A stretch of 39,240 bases of DNA from Thermoanaerobaculia bacterium (GTDB lineage Bacteria; Acidobacteriota; Thermoanaerobaculia; Gp7-AA8): NCBI GenBank assembly GCA_016650215.1, contig JAENWF010000197.1, positions 1 to 39,240 of the forward strand, read 5' to 3'. Every line of letters starts with the position of its first letter. Within the stretch, counting starts at the first letter, position 1. Below are positions 1 through 7,790 of this stretch, one piece after another. A model generated the notes under the pieces. That model was not told where the DNA came from. It did not search any database and was given only the letters and a program-made list of their open reading frames with translations. Made by a program: the position numbers and the translations under genes.

Positions 1-10
1 AATCCGGCCT

Positions 11-113
11 CTGTGTGGCGCCGTCGCCCCGCGGCGGCGCTCCTGTGGCCGTCGGAAACGGTGGATCGCCAATGACTCAGAGGGCGCCGCCGCGGGTCGA
101 CGGCGCCACACAG
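11..113. repeat. Long near-perfect inverted repeat
   Basis: Arms at 11-40 and 84-113 are reverse complements over 30 bp with one mismatch (C at 27 against A at 97 in the complementary arm), separated by a 43-nt spacer. The element lies about 40 nt downstream of the stop codon of the minus-strand CsbD-like gene. It has no T tract, so it is not a classical intrinsic terminator, though its transcript would form a very stable GC-rich stem. It resembles the extragenic palindromes elsewhere in the window in position but not in sequence. Confidence 0.8.
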
Positions 114-154
114 AATCGCCACATTTCGATGCGCTCAGGGTTGCAATTCCTCTT

Positions 155-349
155 TCAGCGGTTCTTCGGCTTGTCGTTGAGCTTGTCTTTCAACTTGCCG
201 TAGCCTTCCCGGATCGCTCCGCCGGCGCGCTCAGCCTTTCCTTCCGCTTCGATCGACCGGTCGCCGGTCAGTGCTCCGACGCCTTCCTTGACAGCACCTT
301 TCACCTGGTCGAGCTTCCCTTTGATCTGATGCTCTTTTCCGCTGGCCAT
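155..349 (-). CDS. CsbD family stress-response protein
   Basis: A 64-residue, highly charged protein without a signal peptide or membrane segment. It has the CsbD-family pattern: an N-terminal KGKLDQVKGAVKEGVG stretch followed by a second, similar helix (AEGKAERAGGAIREGYGKLKDKLND). CsbD-like proteins in other bacteria are induced by general stress or sigma-B-type regulators; the molecular role is unknown. A strong Shine-Dalgarno (AAAGGAGG) lies about 9 nt before the ATG at 349, consistent with high expression of a small soluble protein. It is monocistronic, and a long palindrome follows its 3' end. Confidence 0.9.
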   Translation of the reverse strand: MASGKEHQIKGKLDQVKGAVKEGVGALTGDRSIEAEGKAERAGGAIREGYGKLKDKLNDKPKNR

Positions 350-419
350 GGTCGTGAGCCTCCTTTGCTCGATCGAGGAAAGAGCAAGCGGTGTTCCAAA
401 TCGATCGACTCAGCGGACG

Positions 420-1397
420 CTACCGGAAGCTCACCGGGATGTCGTCCATCGTAAGAACGCCCGGTCTGGCCTGCATCACGCGCGGGATTGAGTTCACGAC
501 CATTGCCGCCGTCGCCCGATCGCCGTGGACGCCGTCCTTGATCTCCATCGTGACGTCCGGGACGCCTTTGACGATCACGCGGTCGGCGGCGACGGCCTCG
601 GCGCCGACGTACATGCGGAGCTCGAGGCTCACATTGATCTTTCCTTTTCCGTAGATGGTCTGGTGAACGCCGGCGACCTGGCCTTTCGCCACCTTCAGGT
701 ACTTCGTCGTCACTTCGCGGTCGGCGACGATCGGCTCGATCTTTTCATCCGAGATGCTTTCGAACTCGACGCCGAGGCCGTGGCCGACGAGCATGAGCGA
801 CTCGCGCAGCCCCATGTGCTTGATCTTTCCGGAGTCTACGGCAGCGCGGAACTCGGCGGTGGTCATGCCGGCGCCGACCTTGCGCTGCAGCGGCTCGCGG
901 CGCGTCGACGCGTTCTGAATTCTGATGATCTCGACCGACTTCACTTCCTGGCAGACTGACGTGATCGTCAGCGGCAGCTTGTCCATGACGAAGCCGGGAT
1001 TGACGCCGGTTCCGAGGAGCGTGACTTGCGCCGCGCGAGCAACCTGCTGCAGGTCTTCACGGATTTTCTGGTCGAGCGGGAAGGAGAGCTCCTCACATGT
1101 GGAGACCACGTGCGAGCCGCGCTCGAGCAGCGCTTTGAGCTGCCCCGCGACATCGCGCAGCCGCGAGCCGGTGGAGTGGCAGATGACATCGGCTTTCACG
1201 CCGAGCTCGCCCGTGACCTTGACGCCAACCTCGCGGCCGAGACCGATCACCTCACCGACATCCTTGCCGATCTTGTCCGGATCGATGTCGACCGCCGCAA
1301 CCAGCTTCACCCACGACTTGGTCAGCAGCAGCCGCGTGATTTCCGCCCCGATCGGGCCGATGCCGTACTGCGCGACGGTGATTGTTTTTGTATTCAT
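420..1397 (-). CDS. DapB-like NAD(P)-dependent dehydrogenase (2,4-diaminopentanoate dehydrogenase-like)
   Basis: A 325-residue protein with an N-terminal Rossmann nucleotide-binding motif (QYGIGPIGAEI, about residues 8-18) and the overall layout of the dihydrodipicolinate-reductase-like amine dehydrogenase family, including GTGVNPGFVMDKLP near residue 140. That family includes 2,4-diaminopentanoate dehydrogenase of ornithine fermentation and many uncharacterised homologues. It is much longer than true DapB (about 270 aa), so a lysine-biosynthesis role is unlikely. I chose the ATG at 1397, with GAGGA about 12 nt upstream, over an upstream in-frame start that would add 13 residues. No catabolic partner genes are adjacent, so the substrate is unknown. 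Confidence 0.75.
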   Translation of the reverse strand: MNTKTITVAQYGIGPIGAEITRLLLTKSWVKLVAAVDIDPDKIGKDVGEVIGLGREVGVKVTGELGVKADVICHSTGSRLRDVAGQLKALLERGSHVVSTCEELSFPLDQKIREDLQQVARAAQVTLLGTGVNPGFVMDKLPLTITSVCQEVKSVEIIRIQNASTRREPLQRKVGAGMTTAEFRAAVDSGKIKHMGLRESLMLVGHGLGVEFESISDEKIEPIVADREVTTKYLKVAKGQVAGVHQTIYGKGKINVSLELRMYVGAEAVAADRVIVKGVPDVTMEIKDGVHGDRATAAMVVNSIPRVMQARPGVLTMDDIPVSFR

Positions 1398-1455
1398 GTG
1401 CGTTTCGGATCCTCGCCAAGATTTTCCGGCGCGCATTGTATGGGATCGAGTGCAG

Positions 1456-1561
1456 AATCCTGAGCCGCGAAGACGGCGAAGGATCTTCTGAGAGCACGAG
1501 CGCGAATCGAGCCGCGACCACCGCTAGTGCTATCAGAAGATCCTTCGCTTCGCTCAGGATA
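1456..1561. repeat. Inverted pair of CCTGAGC/GAAGGATCTTCTGA repeats
   Basis: Positions 1456-1493 contain CCTGAGCCGCGAAGACGG followed by CGAAGGATCTTCTGA. Positions 1533-1561 contain the shorter reverse complement, so the two copies face each other across about 40 nt. The same element recurs at 3798, 15626, 15897 and, in diverged form, 19723 and 21206. The right-hand copy includes the TGA stop codon of dinB (1554-1556). This repeat pair fills the gap between the dehydrogenase start and the dinB stop; no gene is visible there. Confidence 0.8.
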
Positions 1562-2600
1562 GAGATGTTGGCTCATCCTCGAGAAAGTTCGATACCCCGA
1601 TTCCCGCGAGGCGAAACCGCGAGCCTTCAGCAAACTCGAACTTCGACAACAAGGCGACCGCAACCGAAACCAGATCTTCCGCTGATGCAGGAAGCGATTC
1701 GGGCGTCAGCCTCCGCGTCAGCGTCACGAAGTCGGGCGTCCGCAGCTTCACGGTGATCGTCCGTCCCCGCAGGCCCCTCTCGGACAGAGTCGTCCACAAT
1801 TTCTCCGCCTCCTCGCGAAGAAACGCGGCAACTTCATCGTGCGTGATGTCGGTCTCGAACGTGTTCTCGCGCGACCACGATTTTCGTTTGCGCGATGACA
1901 CGACTGGATGCTCGTCGATGCCGCGCGCAAGCTCCCACAATCGTGTTCCCCATTTCCCGAAGCGCGCGACGAGATCCACCTCATCGAACCGGTGGATGTC
2001 GCCGACGGTCGCGATCCCCATCGCCGCAAGAGCCTCCTCGGTCGCCTTCCCGACACCGGGAATCTTGCGCACCGGGAGGGGGAGGAGGAACTGCTCGACC
2101 TGGTGCGGACGGATGACGAAGATGCCGTCCGGCTTGCGCCAGTCCGATGCGATCTTCGCCAGAAACTTGTTCGGCGCGACGCCCGCCGATGCCGTGAGCT
2201 GCGTCTCGGCGCGGATCTCCCGCCGGATCGTCTCCGCGGTTTCTGTTGCCGTCGGAATCCCGGTCAGCTCCTCGGTGACATCGAGATACGCCTCATCGAG
2301 CGAAAGCGGCTCGACCAGCGGCGTGTGCCTCTCGAAGATCTCGCGGATCTGCCGCGACACGGCGCGGTAGCGCTCGAAGTCGGGATGAACGAAGACCCCC
2401 TCGGGGCAGAGTCGCATCGCGCGCGTCGCCGGCATCGCGGAGTGGACCCCGAACTTCCGCGCCTCGTAGGACGCCGCGCAGACGACGCTCCGCAGCCCTG
2501 GCCAGCCGACAATCACCGGCCTGCCACGCAGCTCCGGGCGGTCTCGCTGCTCGACCGACGCATAGAATGCGTCCATATCGATATGGATGATCTTCCGCAC
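1554..2600 (-). CDS. dinB: DNA polymerase IV (Y-family translesion polymerase)
   Basis: A 348-residue Y-family polymerase. The N-terminus reads RKIIHIDMDAFYASVEQ, carrying the first catalytic Asp, and SLDEAYLD near residue 105 supplies the catalytic Asp-Glu pair. Palm, fingers and thumb are followed by a little-finger domain (FETDITHDEV onward). It performs error-prone bypass of template lesions. The start is a GTG at 2600: the conserved IIHIDMDAFYA segment must be included and no ATG precedes it. The protein ends in EDEPTSLS with no recognisable beta-clamp-binding motif, and its stop codon lies inside a dispersed repeat. The 5' end overlaps the divergent aldolase-like gene by 18 bp. Confidence 0.93.
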   Translation of the reverse strand: MRKIIHIDMDAFYASVEQRDRPELRGRPVIVGWPGLRSVVCAASYEARKFGVHSAMPATRAMRLCPEGVFVHPDFERYRAVSRQIREIFERHTPLVEPLSLDEAYLDVTEELTGIPTATETAETIRREIRAETQLTASAGVAPNKFLAKIASDWRKPDGIFVIRPHQVEQFLLPLPVRKIPGVGKATEEALAAMGIATVGDIHRFDEVDLVARFGKWGTRLWELARGIDEHPVVSSRKRKSWSRENTFETDITHDEVAAFLREEAEKLWTTLSERGLRGRTITVKLRTPDFVTLTRRLTPESLPASAEDLVSVAVALLSKFEFAEGSRFRLAGIGVSNFLEDEPTSLS

Positions 2601-3682
2601 TCGCTCGACCGTCTCTCGACGCCTGCGTTTCTCGCCGACCGCAGAATCGTGCAGCGCAACTGCGACCGGATGCGCGAGAAAGCGGCGCGCTCCGGAGTCA
2701 TCTTCCGGCCTCACGTGAAAACACACAAGACCATCGAGGTCGCGCTGATGCAGCACGGCGGCGCGAAGGGTCCAATCACGGTGTCTACGATGGCCGAAGC
2801 GGAGTTCTTTGCCGATGCGGGATTCGACGACATCACGTACGCGGTGCCGCTCGCCCCCGACAGGATCGCCCGCGCCAGCGCTCTTGCTGCGCGCATCGCG
2901 ACGTTCAACGTCCTGATCGACAGCGCCGACGCGCTGAAGGCGATTGAGCGTGCGTACCGGTCGAGCAGGCGCGTGCTCGATGTGTTTCTGAAGATCGATT
3001 GCGGCGACCACCGCGCGGGCGTCGATCCCGACAATCCACAGAGCGTAGACCTCGCAAAGAGCATGGCGAAGTCCTCCGCGATCCGCTTCCGTGGCCTGCT
3101 CACGCACGCCGGTCAGTCGTACAAGGCGCGATGGGAACGCGAGGTGCGCGCGATCGCAAGGCAGGAGACGGAAGCGCTGACCAGGTTTCGTGACCGCGTC
3201 AAATTGCGATCCGTAGCGTCGGCTCAACGCCGACCACGTCGCTGGCGGAGCGGTTCTTCGCGGATGAGATCCGCCCCGGCAACTACGTCTTCTACGATGC
3301 GTTCCAGACAGCGATCGGCGCGTGCGCCCCCGAAGACTGCGCGGTCACGGTGCTGACGACGGTGATCGGTTCATACCCGGAGCGCGAGACGATGATCGTC
3401 GATGCAGGCGCGCTCGCGCTGTCGAAGGACATCGGACCCGTACACATTCGTCCCGACTGCGGGTTTGGAGTCGTTTGCGATCTGTCGCTCAAACCGCTCG
3501 CGATGAAGCTCGTGTCGTTATCGCAGGAGCACGGAATCGTTCACGGCCCCTGCGTTCCTGTCGGCACCAGGTTGCTCATCGTCCCGAATCACTCCTGCCT
3601 CACCGCGGCAATGTTCGATCGCTACGTCGTGATCGAAGGCAAACGCGTCGTCGGCTCATGGCGGGCTGTGCGAGGGTGGTAG
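2583..3682 (+). pseudogene. D-threonine aldolase/D-serine dehydratase-like PLP enzyme, frameshifted
   Basis: The reading frame from ATG 2583 encodes an alanine-racemase-type PLP barrel: LDRLSTPAFLADRRI, then FRPHVKTHKT, whose lysine is the expected PLP Schiff-base residue. Homology continues in another frame from about 3203 with RSVGSTPTTSLAER, then HIRPDCGFG and HGPCVPVGTRLLIVPNHSC, matching the C-terminal metal-binding domain of the DSD1 family. Restoring one base next to the AAA at 3201-3203 joins the halves into a roughly 366-residue protein. Both halves look intact, so a homopolymer error or a very recent mutation is likely. Family members cleave beta-hydroxy-D-amino acids or dehydrate D-serine; the substrate cannot be told here. 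Confidence 0.82.
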
Positions 3683-3930
3683 GGGGGTGGGGAGGGGAGG
3701 CAATGCAAAATGCAAAATGCAAAATGCAAAAAGGGGGGACGGGAATGTTAAATGTTGAATGTTGAATGTTGAATTGGATGGCCGCGCGGCCAGCGCTGTC
3801 ATCCTGAGCTAAGCGAAGGATCCCCCGCGCTCAGATTTGCGCCAATCTCTTTGACGGTCGCCACAATGTGATTCCTTTCAACATTCAACACTTACAATTC
3901 CCGTCCCCCTTTTTGCATTTTGCATTCTCT
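3674..3930. repeat. Composite G-run/heptamer repeat element with inverted partner
   Basis: This occupies most of the 344-nt gap before the GGDEF-EAL gene. In order: four G tracts (3674-3697, G-quadruplex-like); four TGCAAAA units (3704-3731); a GGGGGGACGGGAA joint; one TGTTAAA and three TGTTGAA units (3746-3773); about 100 nt of other sequence; then a reversed, degenerate copy. That copy has two TTCAACA units (3877-3890), the complementary joint near 3898-3909, two TGCAAAA-type units in complement and a C-rich run. A CCTGAGC repeat lies in the middle. The first half matches the element after lnt at 17404-17503. No gene is visible. Confidence 0.85.
3798..3823 (+). repeat. Dispersed CCTGAGC...GAAGGATC repeat (short copy)
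   Basis: GTCATCCTGAGC followed by TAAGCGAAGGATCC. This is the core of the element seen at 1456, 15626 and 19723, here inside the central part of the heptamer-repeat composite. Confidence 0.7.
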
Positions 3931-4026
3931 TCCCCCTCCCACCCACGGCGAACGCTGTCGGTCAGGCGCCCTCTCCGACCGCGTTAAAGACGCGATACAC
4001 TGCGATCACACCCGAGTGTATATGCA

Positions 4027-6759
4027 GTGACAGACTTTTTCGTCTCACCCGGCGCGAGCTATATCTTCGGGGGCATTTCGGTGGCCACGGCGGCGACGGC
4101 TGTGGCGATTCTTCTGATCGGGACGGCGGTCCTGGTACGGGGGCGAAGCACGTTCCCCTCCTTTCTCTACTTCGTTCTCACGTGCGCGGCGAGCGGCTGG
4201 CTTCTCGCCTTCGCGATGATGTACGCGTCGCAGCAGGAGTCAGTCGCGCTCCTTTGGGCGCGTGTCGGACTCCTCGCGGCGGCCGCCCTCCCTCCCGCGT
4301 TCTTCCACCTCGTGACGCAGTACGACCCGCATCGCGCGCTGCGCCGTCGCGTCGCGCATCTCTGCTGGGCCGTCGGGCTGACGGTCGGAGCCACGGCTGC
4401 GTCGACGCCGATCTTCGTTCCGGCGATGCGGCGCTTCGAATGGGGCTTCTACCCGCGCGCGAGCGCCGCGATCACCCTGATCCTGCTCGTCCACGCGACC
4501 ATCACAGGCGGTGCGCTCTCGATTCTCTGGCACACGTACCGACGCACCGAGGGGAGAGCGCACGAGTGTGCCGGAAGTCTCATCCTCGCGTCCATCCTCG
4601 GCTCGTTTGGTTTTGTCGATATCCTTCCCGCGATCGGAACAGCGGTCTATCCGGTCGGGTATACCGCTGTCCTTGGCTTCGTGATCGTTTCAGTTGGTGC
4701 GGTCTGGCGGCACGATCTGGTCGACCTCACTCCCGAGTATGCGTCGAGTCAGATTCTGGCCACGATGAAGAGCGCGGTCATCGTCATCGACATGGACGGC
4801 ACCATCCGCGTCGCCAACCAGGCCGCGTGTTCGATGCTCGGACGTTCCATGCAGGAGCTGATCGGCACGCACATGCGGCACATCCTCGGCGACGACGAGA
4901 ACAGCAGCACGCGGCGGATCCTCAACGCCACCGGCGTCCTCGAGCAGACGATGAAGTGGGCGGGAGCGAACGGCGCGCATGTCGACGTTCTCACCTCTTC
5001 CTCGTTCGTGCGCGATGCGGCCGGCAATCCGGTCGGCGTCGTTTACGCGGCAAGCGACTACACGGGTCGGAAGAAGGCGGAGGAGGCTCTTCGCGAGAGC
5101 GAGGCGCGCTATCGCAACCTCTTCGAGCGGAACCTCGCGGGCGTCTATCGCAGCACGCTCGATGGGGAAATTCTCGACTGCAACGTCGCATGCGCGCGGA
5201 TTTTCGGATACGCGACGCGGGACGAAATGCTCAACCAGCCGGCGCGTTCGCTCTACTTCAGCGCGGACGACCGCGACGGCATGCTCGGGAAGCTGCAGAA
5301 AGACGGTTTCGTTACCGACCTCGAGATCAAGATGCGCCGCAAGGACAACTCCGCTGTCTGGCTCATTGAGAACGTCACGCTGCTCGAAGCGGGGGTGATG
5401 GAGGGGACCATCATCGACATCACCGATCGCAAGTACGTCCAGGAGCAGATGGAGTTTCGCGCGTACCACGATGTCCTTACGGGGCTTCCGAACCGGATTC
5501 TGTTCCGCGACCGCGTCGACGTCGCGCTCGCACGCGCGCGCCGCAGCGGCCAGCCCGCCGCGATCATGTTTCTCGACCTCGACGAGTTCAAGAGCGTCAA
5601 TGACCGCCTCGGCCACGAGATCGGCGACCGGCTCCTGCAGGCCGTCGCCGCACGCCTCGTCAGCTCGGTGCGACAGGAGGACACGGTCGGCCGCCTCGGC
5701 GGCGATGAGTTCACCGTTCTCCTCTCCGGAGTCTCGGGCGACGGCAGCGGAGCGTCGACGGTCGCGCGCAAGATCCTCGATACCGTCAGCGAGCCAATCA
5801 TCATCGATGCGCACGAGCTGGCGGTGCAGACGAGTATCGGCATCGCTCTCTATCCCGGTGACGGATTCGATACCGACACACTTCTCAAGAGCGCAGACGT
5901 TGCGATGTATCGTGCGAAGGAGCTTGGGCGGAACAATTATCAGTACGCTACGCCGCCGCCGTTCGACGACCGCCGGTCGCTGCAGACGCAACTCGAAGGC
6001 GCGCTCGAGCGCGAGGAGTTCGTCCTGCATTACCAGCCCGTCGCCGATGCCGCGAGCGGCGAGATCGTCGCCGCCGAGGCGCTCATCCGCTGGAAGGATC
6101 CGAGCGGAAGACTCGTCCCGCCTGAGGAGTTCATGCCGGCCGCCGAGGAGTGCGACGTCATCCTGCCGCTATGCGACTGGGTCGTTCGAACCGCGTGCAG
6201 TCAGATGAAGTCGTGGCACGACCTCGGGCACTCGTCGATGAGGATCTGCTTGAATCTCTCTACAAAGCAGTTCCAGCAGCGCGATCTGCCGCTCGTGCTC
6301 GCCGGGGCCCTCGAGGACAGCGGCCTGCCTGCCCGCGCGCTCGAGGTCGAGATCACGGAGTCAACGGCGATGCAGAACGCAGAACTGTCGCTGATGTCGA
6401 TGCGGCTGCTGCGCGAGATCGGGATCCGCGTGTCGATCGATGATTTCGGCACGGGGTACTCCTCGCTGAGCTATCTGCGCCGGTTTCCGATCGACACGGT
6501 GAAGATCGACAAGCAATTTGTGCATCAGGAAGACGACCACACGATCCTGGTGGCCGTGATCGCGATGGCGAAGGCGCTCGGCCTCCGCGTGGTCGCCGAA
6601 GGTGTCGAAACCGCGGAGCAACTGGAGTTTCTTCGCGGCCACGAGTGTGCCGAGGTGCAGGGTTTTTTCATCGCGCCGCCGTTACCTGCATCGGGGATCG
6701 AATCACTGCTGCGCGCGCCGAAGCCAGCGCTGGCGGCAATTCAGCCCCGCATCGGCTGA
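4027..6759 (+). CDS. Membrane diguanylate cyclase/phosphodiesterase (7TM-PAS-PAS-GGDEF-EAL)
   Basis: A 910-residue cyclic-di-GMP protein. About seven hydrophobic segments occupy residues 1-235, resembling the N-terminal 7TM module of some histidine kinases. Two PAS domains follow (about 243-350 and 355-475). The GGDEF domain keeps an intact GGDEF at 558-562 preceded by RL. The EAL domain keeps EAL at 684-686 and DDFGTGYSSL further on. Both active sites appear intact, so either synthesis or hydrolysis of c-di-GMP is possible, probably controlled by the membrane and PAS sensors. The start is GTG 4027; a nearby ATG is closed by the in-frame TGA. A response regulator follows 39 nt downstream. Confidence 0.93.
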   Translation: MTDFFVSPGASYIFGGISVATAATAVAILLIGTAVLVRGRSTFPSFLYFVLTCAASGWLLAFAMMYASQQESVALLWARVGLLAAAALPPAFFHLVTQYDPHRALRRRVAHLCWAVGLTVGATAASTPIFVPAMRRFEWGFYPRASAAITLILLVHATITGGALSILWHTYRRTEGRAHECAGSLILASILGSFGFVDILPAIGTAVYPVGYTAVLGFVIVSVGAVWRHDLVDLTPEYASSQILATMKSAVIVIDMDGTIRVANQAACSMLGRSMQELIGTHMRHILGDDENSSTRRILNATGVLEQTMKWAGANGAHVDVLTSSSFVRDAAGNPVGVVYAASDYTGRKKAEEALRESEARYRNLFERNLAGVYRSTLDGEILDCNVACARIFGYATRDEMLNQPARSLYFSADDRDGMLGKLQKDGFVTDLEIKMRRKDNSAVWLIENVTLLEAGVMEGTIIDITDRKYVQEQMEFRAYHDVLTGLPNRILFRDRVDVALARARRSGQPAAIMFLDLDEFKSVNDRLGHEIGDRLLQAVAARLVSSVRQEDTVGRLGGDEFTVLLSGVSGDGSGASTVARKILDTVSEPIIIDAHELAVQTSIGIALYPGDGFDTDTLLKSADVAMYRAKELGRNNYQYATPPPFDDRRSLQTQLEGALEREEFVLHYQPVADAASGEIVAAEALIRWKDPSGRLVPPEEFMPAAEECDVILPLCDWVVRTACSQMKSWHDLGHSSMRICLNLSTKQFQQRDLPLVLAGALEDSGLPARALEVEITESTAMQNAELSLMSMRLLREIGIRVSIDDFGTGYSSLSYLRRFPIDTVKIDKQFVHQEDDHTILVAVIAMAKALGLRVVAEGVETAEQLEFLRGHECAEVQGFFIAPPLPASGIESLLRAPKPALAAIQPRIG

Positions 6760-6798
6760 GGTTGACAAGTACGCCGTAGCTCGGCAGTATCCCGCGAC

Positions 6799-7257
6799 TT
6801 GGCAGCCGATTCGAACAAACGCATTCTCGTCGCCGACGATGATGTCCACCTGCGCGAGTTGGTGGCTGCCCGGCTTCGTCAACGATCTCTGACCGTCGAC
6901 GAGGCCGCGAGCGGGACTGAGGCGATCGCGCTCCTGCGCGAGAACAAGTACACGGTCGTTCTCCTCGACCTCATCATGCCGGACGGCGATGGCTTTTCCG
7001 TTCTCGAAGAGTTGGCGCGCGAAGAGGTCCGAGTCGCCCCCGTCGTGCTGGTGTTGACAGGCGCCGACCGCCAGACCATCGCACGCCTCGATGCGAACCG
7101 GATTCACGGTGTGGTGCGAAAGCCATTCGACATCGACGAGCTGGTGTCGCTGGTCGTGGCCTGCTCGGAAGTGAAATCGCGCGGAGCGCTCGAGACGATG
7201 GCGATCGCAATGATCTCCAGTGCGCCGATCCTCGATCTGCTGCGAAGATTCTCCTAA
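6799..7257 (+). CDS. Single-domain response regulator
   Basis: A 152-residue stand-alone receiver domain. The acidic pair is in VADDDVHLREL, the phospho-acceptor Asp in VLLDLIMPDGDGF, the Thr in VLTGAD and the Lys in VRKPFDIDEL. The C-terminal tail of about 30 residues has no DNA-binding or enzymatic domain. It probably works by phosphotransfer or protein contact. It starts at a TTG (6799) since no ATG or GTG precedes the receiver domain in frame. It lies just after the GGDEF-EAL gene on the same strand, so cotranscription is plausible. A related receiver gene converges on it 20 nt beyond its stop. Confidence 0.88.
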   Translation: MAADSNKRILVADDDVHLRELVAARLRQRSLTVDEAASGTEAIALLRENKYTVVLLDLIMPDGDGFSVLEELAREEVRVAPVVLVLTGADRQTIARLDANRIHGVVRKPFDIDELVSLVVACSEVKSRGALETMAIAMISSAPILDLLRRFS

Positions 7258-7277
7258 GAGTCCCGAGAAGAAGCGCT

Positions 7278-7733
7278 CTACAGGCCGCGGCGCAGAATCT
7301 GGGCGAGCAGAATAAGCACTCCGCTCGTAACGAATCCGCCAAGCGCACTCTCACCAGACGGGCCGGTGCAATCGCGCACCGCGTGCAGGAGCGTCTCGAC
7401 TTCGAATGGTTTCGCGATGATCCCGCAGACCGGATACGTGCGCACGCGGTCAGTCTCGTTTTTTGTCAGTGAGGCGGTGACGACCAACACGCGCGGAATG
7501 ATCTCGGGATTGTTCGCGACCAGGAAATCGAGCACACCAAACCCATCGACCTGAGGCATGCGGAGATCGAGAAGGATTGCGGCGTAGCTGTTCGTCTTGA
7601 GACGCTCGATCGCATCGGCTCCGTCCAGGACGCAGTCGACCTCGAACTCACGCCCCAGCAGCGCCATGATGAGCGTACATACAGCCTCGTTGTCGTCAAC
7701 GAGAAGAACGTGTGGTTTCTCGGTTCGCGGCAT
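7278..7733 (-). CDS. Single-domain response regulator
   Basis: A 151-residue receiver-only protein with LLVDDNEAV (acidic pocket), ILLDLRMPQVDGFGVLDFL (phospho-acceptor Asp), VVTASLT and IIAKPFEVETL (conserved Lys). After the receiver fold the last 30 residues, GGFVTSGVLILLAQILRRGL at the end, form a hydrophobic amphipathic helix that could touch the membrane or a partner (inference). It is paralogous to the convergent receiver gene upstream in the window, with the same length and layout. No histidine kinase is encoded nearby. The start is ATG 7733. Confidence 0.88.
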   Translation of the reverse strand: MPRTEKPHVLLVDDNEAVCTLIMALLGREFEVDCVLDGADAIERLKTNSYAAILLDLRMPQVDGFGVLDFLVANNPEIIPRVLVVTASLTKNETDRVRTYPVCGIIAKPFEVETLLHAVRDCTGPSGESALGGFVTSGVLILLAQILRRGL

Positions 7734-7772
7734 TTCAGATTGTGGACCGCCGCAATTCTACAACACGGTTGC

Positions 7773-7778
7773 TATACT
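7773..7778 (+). promoter_or_regulatory. Possible -10 element for rsgA
   Basis: TATACT preceded by GC lies 12 nt before the rsgA ATG and is the only AT-rich hexamer in the divergent gap. No good -35 match is visible. If used, the leader would be only about 6 nt long. Confidence 0.3.
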
Positions 7779-7790
7779 CAAACCGTCTCT

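Noticed and set aside
1908-2582. N-terminal extension of the aldolase-like protein
   Set aside because: The extension is antisense to dinB; DSD1-family homology starts at about ATG 2583.
2601-3227. N-terminal extension of DinB to about 557 residues
   Set aside because: The extension is antisense to the aldolase-like gene, has no homology, and Y-family polymerases begin at the IIHIDMDAFYA segment.
4690-6030. A 446-codon open frame antisense to the GGDEF-EAL gene
   Set aside because: Shadow of the sense gene with low-complexity composition and no motif.
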